From: Derxia gummosa DSM 723
GTDB lineage: Bacteria > Pseudomonadota > Gammaproteobacteria > Burkholderiales > Burkholderiaceae_E
NCBI RefSeq assembly: GCF_000482785.1
Contig: NZ_AXWS01000014.1
Location: forward strand, 1 to 64,000
Direction: 5' to 3'
Length of the DNA stretch: 64,000 nucleotides
The notes beneath the pieces are model-generated. The model was not told the DNA's origin. It searched no databases and was given only the letters and a program-made list of their open reading frames with translations. Position numbers and translations under genes: made by a program. Each line of letters begins with the position of its first letter. Position 1 is the stretch's first letter. Of the stretch, positions 1 through 8,394 are shown piece by piece.

Positions 1-212
1 AGACAGGATTGCCTGAACGGCCTGCGGCCGTTCACCGCCGTCTACCTCGTTCGCTCGGCACGCCAGAGGCCCGCCGCCGAAGCCAACCCCCACCGCCCCA
101 CGCCTGCGTCACTGCTCGGAGATTGATGGGGCCGCTGCGCGGCCCTTGGGCTGGCTCGATGGGCGCGCGGTTGGATCGAGCGTCCGATGCGGCCCGGGCC
201 GCGCACGCGCCG

Positions 213-289
213 GTCGCAGTCGCAGTCGCAGTCGCAGTCGCAGTCGCAGTCGCAGTCGCAGTCGCAGTCGCAGTCGCAGTCGCAGTCGC
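213..289. repeat. Hexanucleotide tandem repeat (GTCGCA)n
   Basis: About 12.8 perfect copies of GTCGCA in a row. All frames are open across it, which produces artificial low-complexity reading frames on both strands (VAVA, RSRS, DCDC). No ribosome binding site or family match supports a gene here. The unit is a multiple of three, and its exact copy number is likely to vary by replication slippage. Confidence 0.95.
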
Positions 290-370
290 CAGCAGTTTCC
301 TGCAACCCAGAGGCCTGACACCCGCGCGGCACGCTCCTGATGCGCTTCCCTTTCCCCCGCCTTGCAAGCG

Positions 371-391
371 CATGCACGAGAGTCGTGCATG
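371..391. promoter_or_regulatory. Perfect 9-bp inverted repeat, operator-like palindrome
   Basis: The arms CATGCACGA and TCGTGCATG are exact reverse complements separated by GAG. There is no T-run, so a terminator is unlikely. It could be a dimeric regulator site about 640 bp upstream of the potF-like start, but nothing in the sequence identifies the regulator. The rest of 290-764 shows no supportable gene. Confidence 0.4.
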
Positions 392-764
392 ACGTTTCAC
401 ATGTCCCGCGCGAAGGCAGCGACGAGCCTGGGACGGCTCGTCGCAAGCAGACGACCGAGGCACGCCGATGACGCTTCCAGGCAGCCGGCCGCCGGCGCAG
501 CACCGAGGGCCGCGCAGCGGCCCCCTCGTCCGTGACGATTCACGAAGGCGTGGCGCGGGGATCGGGGCGAGCGGGGCTTCTGGCGTGCCGAGTGTGGCGG
601 GCGGAGGGTGGCGAGCGGCGCAGCCGCTCAGGTCCGCATGTCTGAGCCTTGCCCCACGGGGGCAAGGCGAGTTGGCGGACCGGCCACCCACCGCCCGCCA
701 CGCGAGCGCAGCCGGCCCGACGGGCCGGCCACGCCAGTCGCCCCGTCCGCCCCGATCCCCGCGC

Positions 765-836
765 CACGCCGCTGCCGAAGCAAGCCGCGACGCCGCGCCC
801 GAAACAGACCGCCACGCCGCTCCCGAAGCAAGCCAG
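765..836. repeat. Imperfect 24-bp tandem repeat, three units
   Basis: Three diverged copies of a unit close to CACGCCGCTGCCGAAGCAAG, period 24. In the frame that runs on into the potF-like gene the units read as TPLPKQAA, TPRPKQTA and TPLPKQAS. That upstream extension lacks a convincing start, so it is treated as non-coding. The region 837-1026 holds no further gene and should contain the promoter of the transporter operon. Confidence 0.6.
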
Positions 837-1026
837 CCGAACCGTCACCCCCGCGCCACACACCGCGCCGTGCCGCCCGGCGGCAAGCATCAACGGGCAT
901 CGGCGCGCCCTGCCCGCCGCTACCCTTCGGTGCAAAACTTGCTATCCGCTCGCTCGCACAAGTGAGCAATGCATGCAGTCAACCGTGACCGACCTCACGC
1001 CCGATTCCCTCCTGGAGAACGACCAC

Positions 1027-2217
1027 ATGAGCCCGACGCCCGGCGCTGTCGATTTCGTCCAAACCCGTCCCGCGACCTCGGCCTTCGGCAGCGGCATCCC
1101 GCATGCCGGCACGCCGCGACGCAACGGCCTGCGAGCGCTTGCAGCCGGCGCGCTGCTGGCGGCGTCGGCGCTGTTCCCGGCCGCGCATGCCGAGGGCGTG
1201 CTCAACGTCTACAACTGGTCGGACTACGTCGCGCCCGACACCATCCCCAACTTCGAGAAGGAGTTCGGCGTCAAGGTGCGCTACGACACCTTCGATACCA
1301 ACGAGATCCTTCACGCCAAGCTGGTGGCCGGCAAGACGGGCTACGACGTGGTCGTGCCCTCGTCCAACTGGGCCAAGATCCAGGGCGACGGCGGCCTGCT
1401 GCTCAAGCTCGACAAGAGCAAGATCCCCAACTACAAGAACCTCGATCCGGGCCTCATGGCCCAGCTCGCCAAGCTCGATCCGGGCAACCAGTACGTCGTG
1501 CCCTGGCTCTGGGGCTACGTGACCGTCGGCATCAACACCGAGAAGGTGAAGGCCGCGCTCGGCGGCCCGCTGCCCGACAACGCCTGGGACCTCGTGTTCA
1601 AGCCCGAGTACGCCAGCAAGCTCAAGAGCTGCGGCATCAGCTTCCTCGACTCGGGCCAGGACATCTTCGGCGCCGCCAACATGTACCTGGGCAAGCCGCC
1701 GTACAGCAAGAACACCGCCGACTACCAGGAAGCCGCCAAGCTGCTCGCGAGCATCCGCCCCTACGTCACGCTGTTCTCGTCGTCGGGCTACATCAACGAC
1801 CTCGCGGGCGGCTCGCTGTGCGTGTCGATGGGCTTCTCGGGCGACATCAACATCGCCCGCCAGCGCGCGATCGACGCCAGCAACGGCCAGAAGATCGAGG
1901 CACTCGTGCCCAAGACCGGCGCGGTGCTGTTCTTCGACGTCATGGCCATCCCGGCCGACGCCGAGAACGTCGACAACGCCTACAAGTGGATCAACTACAT
2001 CCTCCGCCCCGAGGTGGATGCGAGCCTGACCAACAAGGTGTTCTACGCCAACCCGAACAAGGAATCGCTCAAGTTCGTGCAGGCCAACGTGGCCCAGAAC
2101 AAGACCGTGTTCCTGAGCGACGAGGACAAGGCAAAGATGGTCGCGCCCGACGCCGTCAACAACGACATCCGCCGTCTCGTCACGCGGCTGTACACGAGCT
2201 TCAAGACCGGACGCTGA
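1027..2217 (+). CDS. potF: Periplasmic polyamine-binding protein of ABC transporter
   Basis: Solute-binding protein that captures putrescine or spermidine in the periplasm for the adjoining ABC importer. It has 396 residues, near the PotF/PotD size. The ATG at 1027 was chosen because GGAG lies 9 bases upstream. It leaves an unusually long n-region, then a hydrophobic segment ending AAHA with the mature protein starting EGVLNVYNWSDY, the hallmark opening of PotF/PotD. Later segments (YDVVVPSSNW, GYVTVGINTE, AIPADAENVDNAYKWINYILRP) are typical of the family. The RR before the hydrophobic stretch loosely resembles a Tat motif, but Sec export is more likely. First gene of potFGHI, 3 bases before the ATPase. 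The substrate is inferred from family and context. Confidence 0.93.
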   Translation: MSPTPGAVDFVQTRPATSAFGSGIPHAGTPRRNGLRALAAGALLAASALFPAAHAEGVLNVYNWSDYVAPDTIPNFEKEFGVKVRYDTFDTNEILHAKLVAGKTGYDVVVPSSNWAKIQGDGGLLLKLDKSKIPNYKNLDPGLMAQLAKLDPGNQYVVPWLWGYVTVGINTEKVKAALGGPLPDNAWDLVFKPEYASKLKSCGISFLDSGQDIFGAANMYLGKPPYSKNTADYQEAAKLLASIRPYVTLFSSSGYINDLAGGSLCVSMGFSGDINIARQRAIDASNGQKIEALVPKTGAVLFFDVMAIPADAENVDNAYKWINYILRPEVDASLTNKVFYANPNKESLKFVQANVAQNKTVFLSDEDKAKMVAPDAVNNDIRRLVTRLYTSFKTGR

Positions 2218-2220
2218 CCG

Positions 2221-3339
2221 ATGGCCGCCGTGCTTTCCCCTTCGTCCGCCGCGGGCGACGAGAACTTCCTGCGCATCGAGCGCCTGACCAAGCGCTTCGA
2301 TGACGTGGCGGCGGTGGACGACGTGTCGCTGTCGATCCGCAAGGGCGAGATCTTTGCCCTGCTCGGCTCGTCGGGCTGCGGCAAGAGCACGCTGCTGCGC
2401 ATGCTCGCCGGCTTCGAGGCGCCCACCGCCGGCCACATCCTGCTGGAGAACCGCGACATCTCGGCGCTGCCGCCCTACGAGCGGCCGATCAACATGATGT
2501 TCCAGAGCTATGCGCTCTTCCCGCATCTGACGGTGTGGGAAAACATCGCCTTCGGCCTCAAGCGCGACGGCCTGCCCAAGACCGAGATCGCCGAGCGCGT
2601 CGAGGCGATGCTGTCGCTGGTGCAGCTCAACAAGTTCGCGAAGCGCAAGCCGCATCAGCTTTCGGGCGGCCAGCAGCAGCGCGTGGCGCTCGCGCGCAGC
2701 CTCGCCAAGAAGCCGCGCCTGCTGCTGCTCGACGAGCCGCTCGGCGCGCTCGACAAGAAGCTGCGCGAGCAGACCCAGCTGGAGCTGGTCAACATCATCA
2801 AGCAGGTGGGCGTGACCTGCGTGATGGTCACGCACGACCAGGAAGAGGCCATGACCATGGCCGACCGCATCGCGATCATGAGCGCGGGCAGCTTCCTCCA
2901 GGTGGGCCAGCCGCACGAGATCTACGAGACGCCGGCCAACCGCTTCGTGGCCGACTTCATCGGCAACGTGAACCTGTTCGACGGCACGCTCGTAGTCGAT
3001 GAGCCCGACCATGTGGTCATCAACACGCCTCAGTGCGGCTTCTACGTGAGCCACGGCATCACCGGCACGGTCGGCATGCCCGTGACGGTCGCGCTGCGGC
3101 CCGAGAAGATCGCGCTCGGCCGCGACCGGCCCGACAGCACCGAGCACAACTGCGCCGAGGTGACGGTGGCCGACTACGCCTACTTCGGCAGCTTCACGCT
3201 CTACGTGCTCGCCTTCCCGGGCGGCATGAAGGTGAAGGTGAGCGTCGCCAACACGGACCGCCACGGCGAGTACTTCGCCATCGGCGACCGGCTGTGGGCG
3301 AGCTGGGCCGCCGAGGCCCTCGTGGTGCTGACGAGCTGA
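2221..3339 (+). CDS. potG: Polyamine ABC transporter ATP-binding protein
   Basis: Cytoplasmic ATPase that powers polyamine import; 372 residues, the usual PotG/PotA length. Walker A is GSSGCGKST (about residues 46-54), the Q-loop is MMFQSYALFPH, the signature is LSGGQQQRVALARSL, and Walker B runs straight into LLLLDEPLGALD, followed by the H-loop in VTHDQEEA. The C-terminal third is a TOBE-type regulatory domain (FIGNVNLFDG through VALRPEKIALG). It starts 3 bases after the binding-protein gene and ends 5 bases before the first permease, so all four genes are surely co-transcribed. Confidence 0.95.
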   Translation: MAAVLSPSSAAGDENFLRIERLTKRFDDVAAVDDVSLSIRKGEIFALLGSSGCGKSTLLRMLAGFEAPTAGHILLENRDISALPPYERPINMMFQSYALFPHLTVWENIAFGLKRDGLPKTEIAERVEAMLSLVQLNKFAKRKPHQLSGGQQQRVALARSLAKKPRLLLLDEPLGALDKKLREQTQLELVNIIKQVGVTCVMVTHDQEEAMTMADRIAIMSAGSFLQVGQPHEIYETPANRFVADFIGNVNLFDGTLVVDEPDHVVINTPQCGFYVSHGITGTVGMPVTVALRPEKIALGRDRPDSTEHNCAEVTVADYAYFGSFTLYVLAFPGGMKVKVSVANTDRHGEYFAIGDRLWASWAAEALVVLTS

Positions 3340-3344
3340 CCGGC

Positions 3345-4277
3345 ATGAGCGCGCTCCCCGCCCCCACCGCGCCGGCCCAGGGCCGGCTCGGCCGCATCGC
3401 CAGCTTTCTCGGCAGCCGCACGGTCATCGGCATCCCGTTCGCGTGGCTGCTGCTGTTCTTTGCCGTGCCCTTCTTCATCGTGCTGAAGATCAGCGTGTCG
3501 GACTCCGACGGCATCAACTTCATGCCGCTGATGAGCTACGAGGAAGGCATCGCGCAGCTGCGCATCAAGCTGTCGAACTACGAGTTCATCGGCAGCGACG
3601 AGCTGTACTTCGCGGCCTATCTCAGTTCCATCAAGTACGCGGGTATCACCACGGCGATCTGCCTGGCCATCGGCTACCCGTTCGCCTACTTCATGGCGCG
3701 CTCGCCAGCGTCGCGCCGGCCGGCGCTGCTCATGCTCGTGATGCTGCCGTTCTGGACCTCGTTCCTGCTGCGCATCTACGCCTGGAAGGGCCTGCTCGAC
3801 GACAACGGCGTGTTCAACAACATCCTGACCGGACTCGGCCTGCTGCACGACCCGATCCACATGATGCACACGCCGTTCTCGCTGGTGGTCGGCATGGTGT
3901 ACGCCTACCTGCCGTTCATGATCCTGCCGCTCTACGCCAACCTCGCGAAGATGGACCTGCGCCTGCTGGAAGCGGCGGCCGACCTCGGCACCACGCCCTT
4001 CCGCGCGTTCTGGCTCATCACCGTGCCGCTGTCGCGCGCGGGGATCATCGCCGGCTCGATGCTGGTGTTCATCCCCTGCATCGGCGAGTTCGTGATTCCC
4101 GAACTGCTCGGCGGCCCCGAGACGCTCATGATCGGCCGCGTGCTGTGGGACGAGTTCTTCAGCAACAACGACTGGGCCATGGCCTCGGCCGTGGCGGTGG
4201 TGATGATCCTGCTCATCATCGTGCCGCTCGCGCTGTTCAACCACTACCAGGCCGAGGCCGAAGGGAGAGGGCAATGA
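3345..4277 (+). CDS. potH: Polyamine ABC transporter permease, PotH type
   Basis: Inner-membrane permease, 310 residues, with six predicted transmembrane segments. The first (near residues 24-44) is rich in F/L/V. The cytoplasmic EAA loop that docks on the ATPase is visible as LEAAADLGTTPFRAFWLITVPLS. The ATG at 3345 lies just after the ATPase stop and matches the usual PotH N-terminus with a short hydrophilic leader. Its last bases overlap the start of the second permease by 4 (ATGA), indicating translational coupling. It forms the translocation pore with PotI. Confidence 0.94.
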   Translation: MSALPAPTAPAQGRLGRIASFLGSRTVIGIPFAWLLLFFAVPFFIVLKISVSDSDGINFMPLMSYEEGIAQLRIKLSNYEFIGSDELYFAAYLSSIKYAGITTAICLAIGYPFAYFMARSPASRRPALLMLVMLPFWTSFLLRIYAWKGLLDDNGVFNNILTGLGLLHDPIHMMHTPFSLVVGMVYAYLPFMILPLYANLAKMDLRLLEAAADLGTTPFRAFWLITVPLSRAGIIAGSMLVFIPCIGEFVIPELLGGPETLMIGRVLWDEFFSNNDWAMASAVAVVMILLIIVPLALFNHYQAEAEGRGQ

Positions 4278-5119
4278 GCAGCCCCACCGAACGCGCCCGC
4301 CGCTTCGCCAACCTGTGGCTGTTCGGCGGCTATGCCTTCCTCTACCTGCCCATCGTCACGCTCGTCGTCTTCAGCTTCAACGCGTCGAAGATGGCCTCGG
4401 TGTGGGGCGGCTTCAGCACGCAGTGGTACGCGGCGCTGGTCGATGACAGCGAGCTGATCGCCGGCTTCTGGCTGTCGCTGCGCATCGCGCTCATGACGGC
4501 CTGCGCCTCGGTGGTGCTGGGCACGCTCGCCGCCTTCGCGCTCGTGAAGTACCGGCGCTTCACCGGGCGCACGGTGTTCAGCGGCATGCTCAGCGCGCCG
4601 CTCGTCATGCCCGAGGTCATCGTCGGCCTGTCGCTGCTGCTCATGCTGGTGTCGGCGCAGCGGCTGCTGGGCTGGCCCGAGCGCGGGCTCATGACGATCT
4701 GGTTCGGCCACACGCTGCTCGGGATGGCCTATGCCACCGTCGTCATCCAGGCGCGGCTCATGGAGTTCGACAAGCGGCTGGAGGAGGCGGCGATGGACCT
4801 CGGCTGCCGGCCCTACCAGGTGTTCGGCCTCGTCACGCTGCCGGCCATCGCGCAATCGCTGCTGTCGGCCTGGCTGCTGACGTTCACGATCTCGCTCGAC
4901 GACGTGGTGATCTCGGCCTTCCTGTCCGGGCCCGGCGCCACCACGCTGCCCATCGTCATCTTCTCGCGCGCCCGCCTCGGCCTGAACCCGACCGTGAACG
5001 CCGTGGCGACGCTGATGGTGGCCGTCGTGAGCGTGGGCGTCATCGCCGGCAGCCTGTGGCTCGCGCGCCAGGAAAAGCGCCGCGCCGCCGAGCAGGCCGC
5101 CGCCTACCGCAACCGCTGA
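4274..5119 (+). CDS. potI: Polyamine ABC transporter permease, PotI type
   Basis: Second permease of the importer, 281 residues, six predicted membrane segments. The EAA loop reads LEEAAMDLGCRPYQVFGLVTLPA. The segment FTISLDDVVISAFLSGPGATTLP is characteristic of PotI/PotC. It overlaps potH by 4 bases. The C-terminus is basic (ARQEKRRAAEQ). It is the last gene of the transporter proper; a 111-base gap separates it from the porin-like gene. Confidence 0.94.
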   Translation: MSSPTERARRFANLWLFGGYAFLYLPIVTLVVFSFNASKMASVWGGFSTQWYAALVDDSELIAGFWLSLRIALMTACASVVLGTLAAFALVKYRRFTGRTVFSGMLSAPLVMPEVIVGLSLLLMLVSAQRLLGWPERGLMTIWFGHTLLGMAYATVVIQARLMEFDKRLEEAAMDLGCRPYQVFGLVTLPAIAQSLLSAWLLTFTISLDDVVISAFLSGPGATTLPIVIFSRARLGLNPTVNAVATLMVAVVSVGVIAGSLWLARQEKRRAAEQAAAYRNR

Positions 5120-5230
5120 CCGTCATGACCACCCGCCGCGCCCACCCGCGCTGATCTCGCCCGCGCCGCGCGCCCGACCCGCGCGCGGCGCCGAAGCACA
5201 AGCAGAACACCCACCCAAGGAGTGCAAACG

Positions 5231-6643
5231 ATGTCCCGACTCAATCCCGTCGCCCTCGCGCTGCGCGCCGGCGCGATCGCGCTGCCGCTCGCCCTCGCGA
5301 GCCTGCCCGTGCATGCGCAGAGCAGCCCCGACCTGCTCAAGGAAATCCAGGCGCTCAAGGCCCGGCTCGAACAGCTCGAAAAGCAGGTCGCCGACCAGAA
5401 GGCCGAGATCGAGACCGCCAAGGCCGCGCCCAAGGTGGACCCGGTCGAGTTCAACCGCATCGCGCTCAAGACCGAGGCGATGGAAGACGCCAACGCCGAT
5501 TCGGGCTTCAAGGGCCTGAAGGTGAGCGGCTTCATCGACCCGACCTACATCTACAACCGCAACACGCACACGTCGGGCTTCAACTTCCTCAACAACTTCG
5601 ACTACCGCGACGACAACAGCGGCTACACCTACGACAACAGCTACTTCGGCATGGCCGTGCTCGACTTCCAGAAGGAAATGGAAGACGGCACGCTGCTGCG
5701 CCTGACGCTCGCGCCGCACAAGAGCACCGGCTCGGGCTTCAACCTCAACTCGATCGTCCACGAGGCCTCGGCCAGCGTGCCGCTCGGCAACAACCTCAAC
5801 CTGATTGCCGGTGCCCTGCCCGACTGGAGCGGCTACGAAGCCTTCCTGCCCAACGAGAACAAGTTCATCACCCACAACCTGCTGTTCGACTTCGCGGCGT
5901 TCACCTACTACACGGGCGCCGGCCTGGAAACGTCATGGGGCAAGTGGTCGGGCAAGGCGATGGTGGCCAACCTCAACACCGCGCGCTCGGCCACCGGCAA
6001 CAAGTCGCCGATGCTGACCTACCGCGCCGACTACGAGATCAGCGAGTTCTCGGGCTTCGGCTTCGCGGGCCAGCACGGCCGCTACCTCGGCAACGGGCTG
6101 AACATGTTCGAGGTGGACGGCTTCTTCACGCGCGGCGACCTCGACATCAAGGGCCAGATCGGCGGCGGCGAATGGCAGCACAACGCCTTCAACGGTCGCA
6201 TGGCGCAGTGGTGGGGCGCCTCGCTGTTCGCGTCGTACCAGCTGACACCCAAGTGGGAACTGCTCGGCCGCGCCGACTACCTCAACAACCGCCGCAACGG
6301 CGGCGGCACGATCGGCGTGGTGTCGCCGGGCAACGATTGCGAACTGAACGGCATCGACGACGGCTCGTGCAGCGCCGCCGCGATCGCCGATGGTCTGAAT
6401 GGCTTCGGCCCCGGCATGGGCTACGACAGCAGCTTCGGTCGCTGGACCGCCACCAACCCCGACAAGGGCGCGAACCGCTGGGCGCTCAGCGTCGGCGCGG
6501 GCTACCTGTTCAGCGACAACGTGCGCTTCAAGCTCGAATACCGCTACGACCGCGCCAACCTGCCCGTCTTCATCGACAGCCGCGACGGCAGCTACGGCAA
6601 GGACAACCACCTGCTGGGCGCGTCGAGCGTGATCAGCTTCTGA
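5231..6643 (+). CDS. Outer-membrane beta-barrel protein, DUF3138/porin-like
   Basis: Secreted 470-residue protein. The ATG at 5231 is preceded by AGGAG at a good distance; an in-frame GTG at 5222 lies within that box. A signal peptide ends LPVHAQ near residue 30. Residues 33-70 form a coiled coil (KEIQALKARLEQLEKQVADQK), often seen in porins that trimerise or touch peptidoglycan. The rest is rich in aromatic and Gly/Asn/Asp strands and ends in ASSVISF, with the C-terminal Phe typical of barrels folded by Bam. Placed between a polyamine importer and an aldehyde dehydrogenase, it may admit polyamines or related cations, which is inference. DUF3138 is the closest family I can suggest. Confidence 0.75.
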   Translation: MSRLNPVALALRAGAIALPLALASLPVHAQSSPDLLKEIQALKARLEQLEKQVADQKAEIETAKAAPKVDPVEFNRIALKTEAMEDANADSGFKGLKVSGFIDPTYIYNRNTHTSGFNFLNNFDYRDDNSGYTYDNSYFGMAVLDFQKEMEDGTLLRLTLAPHKSTGSGFNLNSIVHEASASVPLGNNLNLIAGALPDWSGYEAFLPNENKFITHNLLFDFAAFTYYTGAGLETSWGKWSGKAMVANLNTARSATGNKSPMLTYRADYEISEFSGFGFAGQHGRYLGNGLNMFEVDGFFTRGDLDIKGQIGGGEWQHNAFNGRMAQWWGASLFASYQLTPKWELLGRADYLNNRRNGGGTIGVVSPGNDCELNGIDDGSCSAAAIADGLNGFGPGMGYDSSFGRWTATNPDKGANRWALSVGAGYLFSDNVRFKLEYRYDRANLPVFIDSRDGSYGKDNHLLGASSVISF

Positions 6644-6785
6644 CGCGGCACGGGCGGTGAGGCAGCACTGGCCGCGTCGCCGGGCGGCCAGCGCGGCAAC
6701 GCGCCGGGCACCTGACGGCGCAGGCCAGCCTGCCACCGGCCCCCGCAAGCGTTTGCGAAGTGGCCCGTGCGAGCGGGCTGATCAG

Positions 6786-6814
6786 AGGGCAGGATCGCAA
6801 GGTCCTGCCCTTTT
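6786..6814 (+). terminator. Rho-independent terminator after porin-like gene
   Basis: A stem of AGGGCAGGA and TCCTGCCCT around an 8-base loop, followed by TTTT. It lies 143 bases past the stop of the porin-like gene and before the aldehyde dehydrogenase, which therefore probably has its own promoter. Confidence 0.8.
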
Positions 6815-6913
6815 GCATTGGCGGGCCGCGCGCCGCGAGCGCCGCCGCCCGACCGCCAGGCCAGCCCCCGAATCCACCGCCGGCCCCACGCCGCGCCCAC
6901 CGAGGAAACCGCC

Positions 6914-8383
6914 ATGACCGCCACCCTCACCCGCCCCGATTTCGACGGCCGCGCCTTCATCGACGGCAAGCGCGTCGAGGCCGCCAGCGGCGCGCGCTTC
7001 GACTGCATCTCGCCGGTGGACGGCAGCGTCATCGCCTCGGTCGCGCGCTGCGACGCGAAGGACGTGGACCTCGCCGTGGCCGCCGCGCGCCGCGCCTTCG
7101 ACGACCGCCGCTGGGCCGGCCTCGCGCCCGCCAAGCGCAAGCAGACCCTCGTCCGCTTTGCCGACCTCATGGTGCGCGAGCGCGACGCGCTGGCCCTGAC
7201 CGAGACGCTCGACATGGGCAAGCCGCTCAAGCACAGCCGCAGCGCCGACGTGATGGGCGCGCAGAACTGCATCCGCTGGTACGGCGAAGCGATCGACAAG
7301 ATCTACGGCGAGATCGCGCCCACCGGCGACGACGCGCTCGCCCTCGTCACGCGCGAGCCCGTCGGCGTGGTCGCGGCCGTCGTGCCCTGGAACTACCCGA
7401 TGCTCATGACGGCCTGGAAGATCGCGCCCGCGCTCGCGGCGGGCAACAGCGTCATCCTCAAGCCGAGCGAGAAGAGCCCGCTCAGCGCGCTGCGCATGGC
7501 CGAGCTGGCGCTGGAGGCCGGCATCCCGGCCGGCGTGTTCAACGTGCTGCCGGGCTACGGCCAGGAAGCGGGCGAGGCGCTCGCGCTGCACATGGACATC
7601 GACTGCATCGGCTTCACCGGCAGCACGCGCGTGGGCAAGCGCATCGTCGAATGCTCGGGCCGCAGCAACCTCAAGCGCGCCTGGACCGAGCTGGGTGGCA
7701 AGAGCCCCAACATCGTCTGCGCCGACGTGGCCGACCTCGACGCGGCGGTCGAGGCGTCGATCGGATCGATCTTCTACAACCAGGGCGAGAGCTGCAACGC
7801 GCCGAGCCGGCTGCTGGTGGAGGCGAGCATCCGCGACGCCTTCATCGAGAAGGCGCTCGCCCTCGTGCCGCGCTACGAGCCGGCCGACCCGCTCGACATG
7901 GGCACGGTGATGGGCGCGCTGGTGGACGAAGGCCAGTTGCGCACGGTCATGGGCTACATCGAGGCCGGCAAGGCCGAAGGCGCGGCGCTGATCGCGGGCG
8001 GCGAGCAGGCGCGCATCGAGACCGGCGGCTATTACGTGCGGCCGACCATCTTTGCCGGCGTGCGCAACGACATGCGCATCGCGCGCGAGGAAATCTTCGG
8101 CCCGGTGCTCAGCGTGATCGCCTTCGACGACATTGCCGACGCGGTCGCCCAGGCCAATGACACCTCCTACGGATTGCACGCCGCGATCTGGACGCGGGAT
8201 ATTTCAAAGGCGCACCGCGTCGCGCGCGCATTGCGGGCCGGGACGGTGCATGTCAATTCCTATGACGAGGATGACATCACGGTGCCATTCGGCGGTTTCA
8301 AGCAGAGTGGCAATGGACGGGACAAGTCACTCCATGCGTTCGAGAAGTACATGGAGGTTAAGACGACTTGGGTGAGGATTTAA
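6914..8383 (+). CDS. NAD(P)-dependent aldehyde dehydrogenase, PuuC-like
   Basis: Cytoplasmic enzyme of 489 residues oxidising an aldehyde to the acid. The neighbouring transporter suggests gamma-(glutamylamino)butyraldehyde or another aminoaldehyde from polyamine breakdown; the substrate is inference. The general-base motif is ELGGKSPNIV and the nucleophile is Cys294 in NQGESCNAPSRL. The Rossmann part has PWNYPM and GFTGSTRVGK, and the C-terminal signature is EEIFGPVLSV. GAGG lies upstream of the ATG. From about 8190 the codons lose the strong G/C-ending preference of the rest, and the stop TAA is part of the ribosome binding site of the next, foreign gene. The last 65 codons may have been replaced when the patch was acquired. 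Confidence 0.92.
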   Translation: MTATLTRPDFDGRAFIDGKRVEAASGARFDCISPVDGSVIASVARCDAKDVDLAVAAARRAFDDRRWAGLAPAKRKQTLVRFADLMVRERDALALTETLDMGKPLKHSRSADVMGAQNCIRWYGEAIDKIYGEIAPTGDDALALVTREPVGVVAAVVPWNYPMLMTAWKIAPALAAGNSVILKPSEKSPLSALRMAELALEAGIPAGVFNVLPGYGQEAGEALALHMDIDCIGFTGSTRVGKRIVECSGRSNLKRAWTELGGKSPNIVCADVADLDAAVEASIGSIFYNQGESCNAPSRLLVEASIRDAFIEKALALVPRYEPADPLDMGTVMGALVDEGQLRTVMGYIEAGKAEGAALIAGGEQARIETGGYYVRPTIFAGVRNDMRIAREEIFGPVLSVIAFDDIADAVAQANDTSYGLHAAIWTRDISKAHRVARALRAGTVHVNSYDEDDITVPFGGFKQSGNGRDKSLHAFEKYMEVKTTWVRI

Positions 8384-8394
8384 GGAGAAACTAT

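Noticed and set aside
649-1026. In-frame extension upstream of the potF-like gene, containing eight-residue repeats
   Set aside because: No ribosome site at its start, low-complexity Arg/Pro sequence and no signal peptide at the new N-terminus. The ATG at 1027 with GGAG is better.
979-3264. Very long minus-strand open frame opposite potF and potG
   Set aside because: Shadow frame of high-GC genes; the protein is Val/Asp/His/Arg-biased with no domain, and the plus strand is clearly coding.
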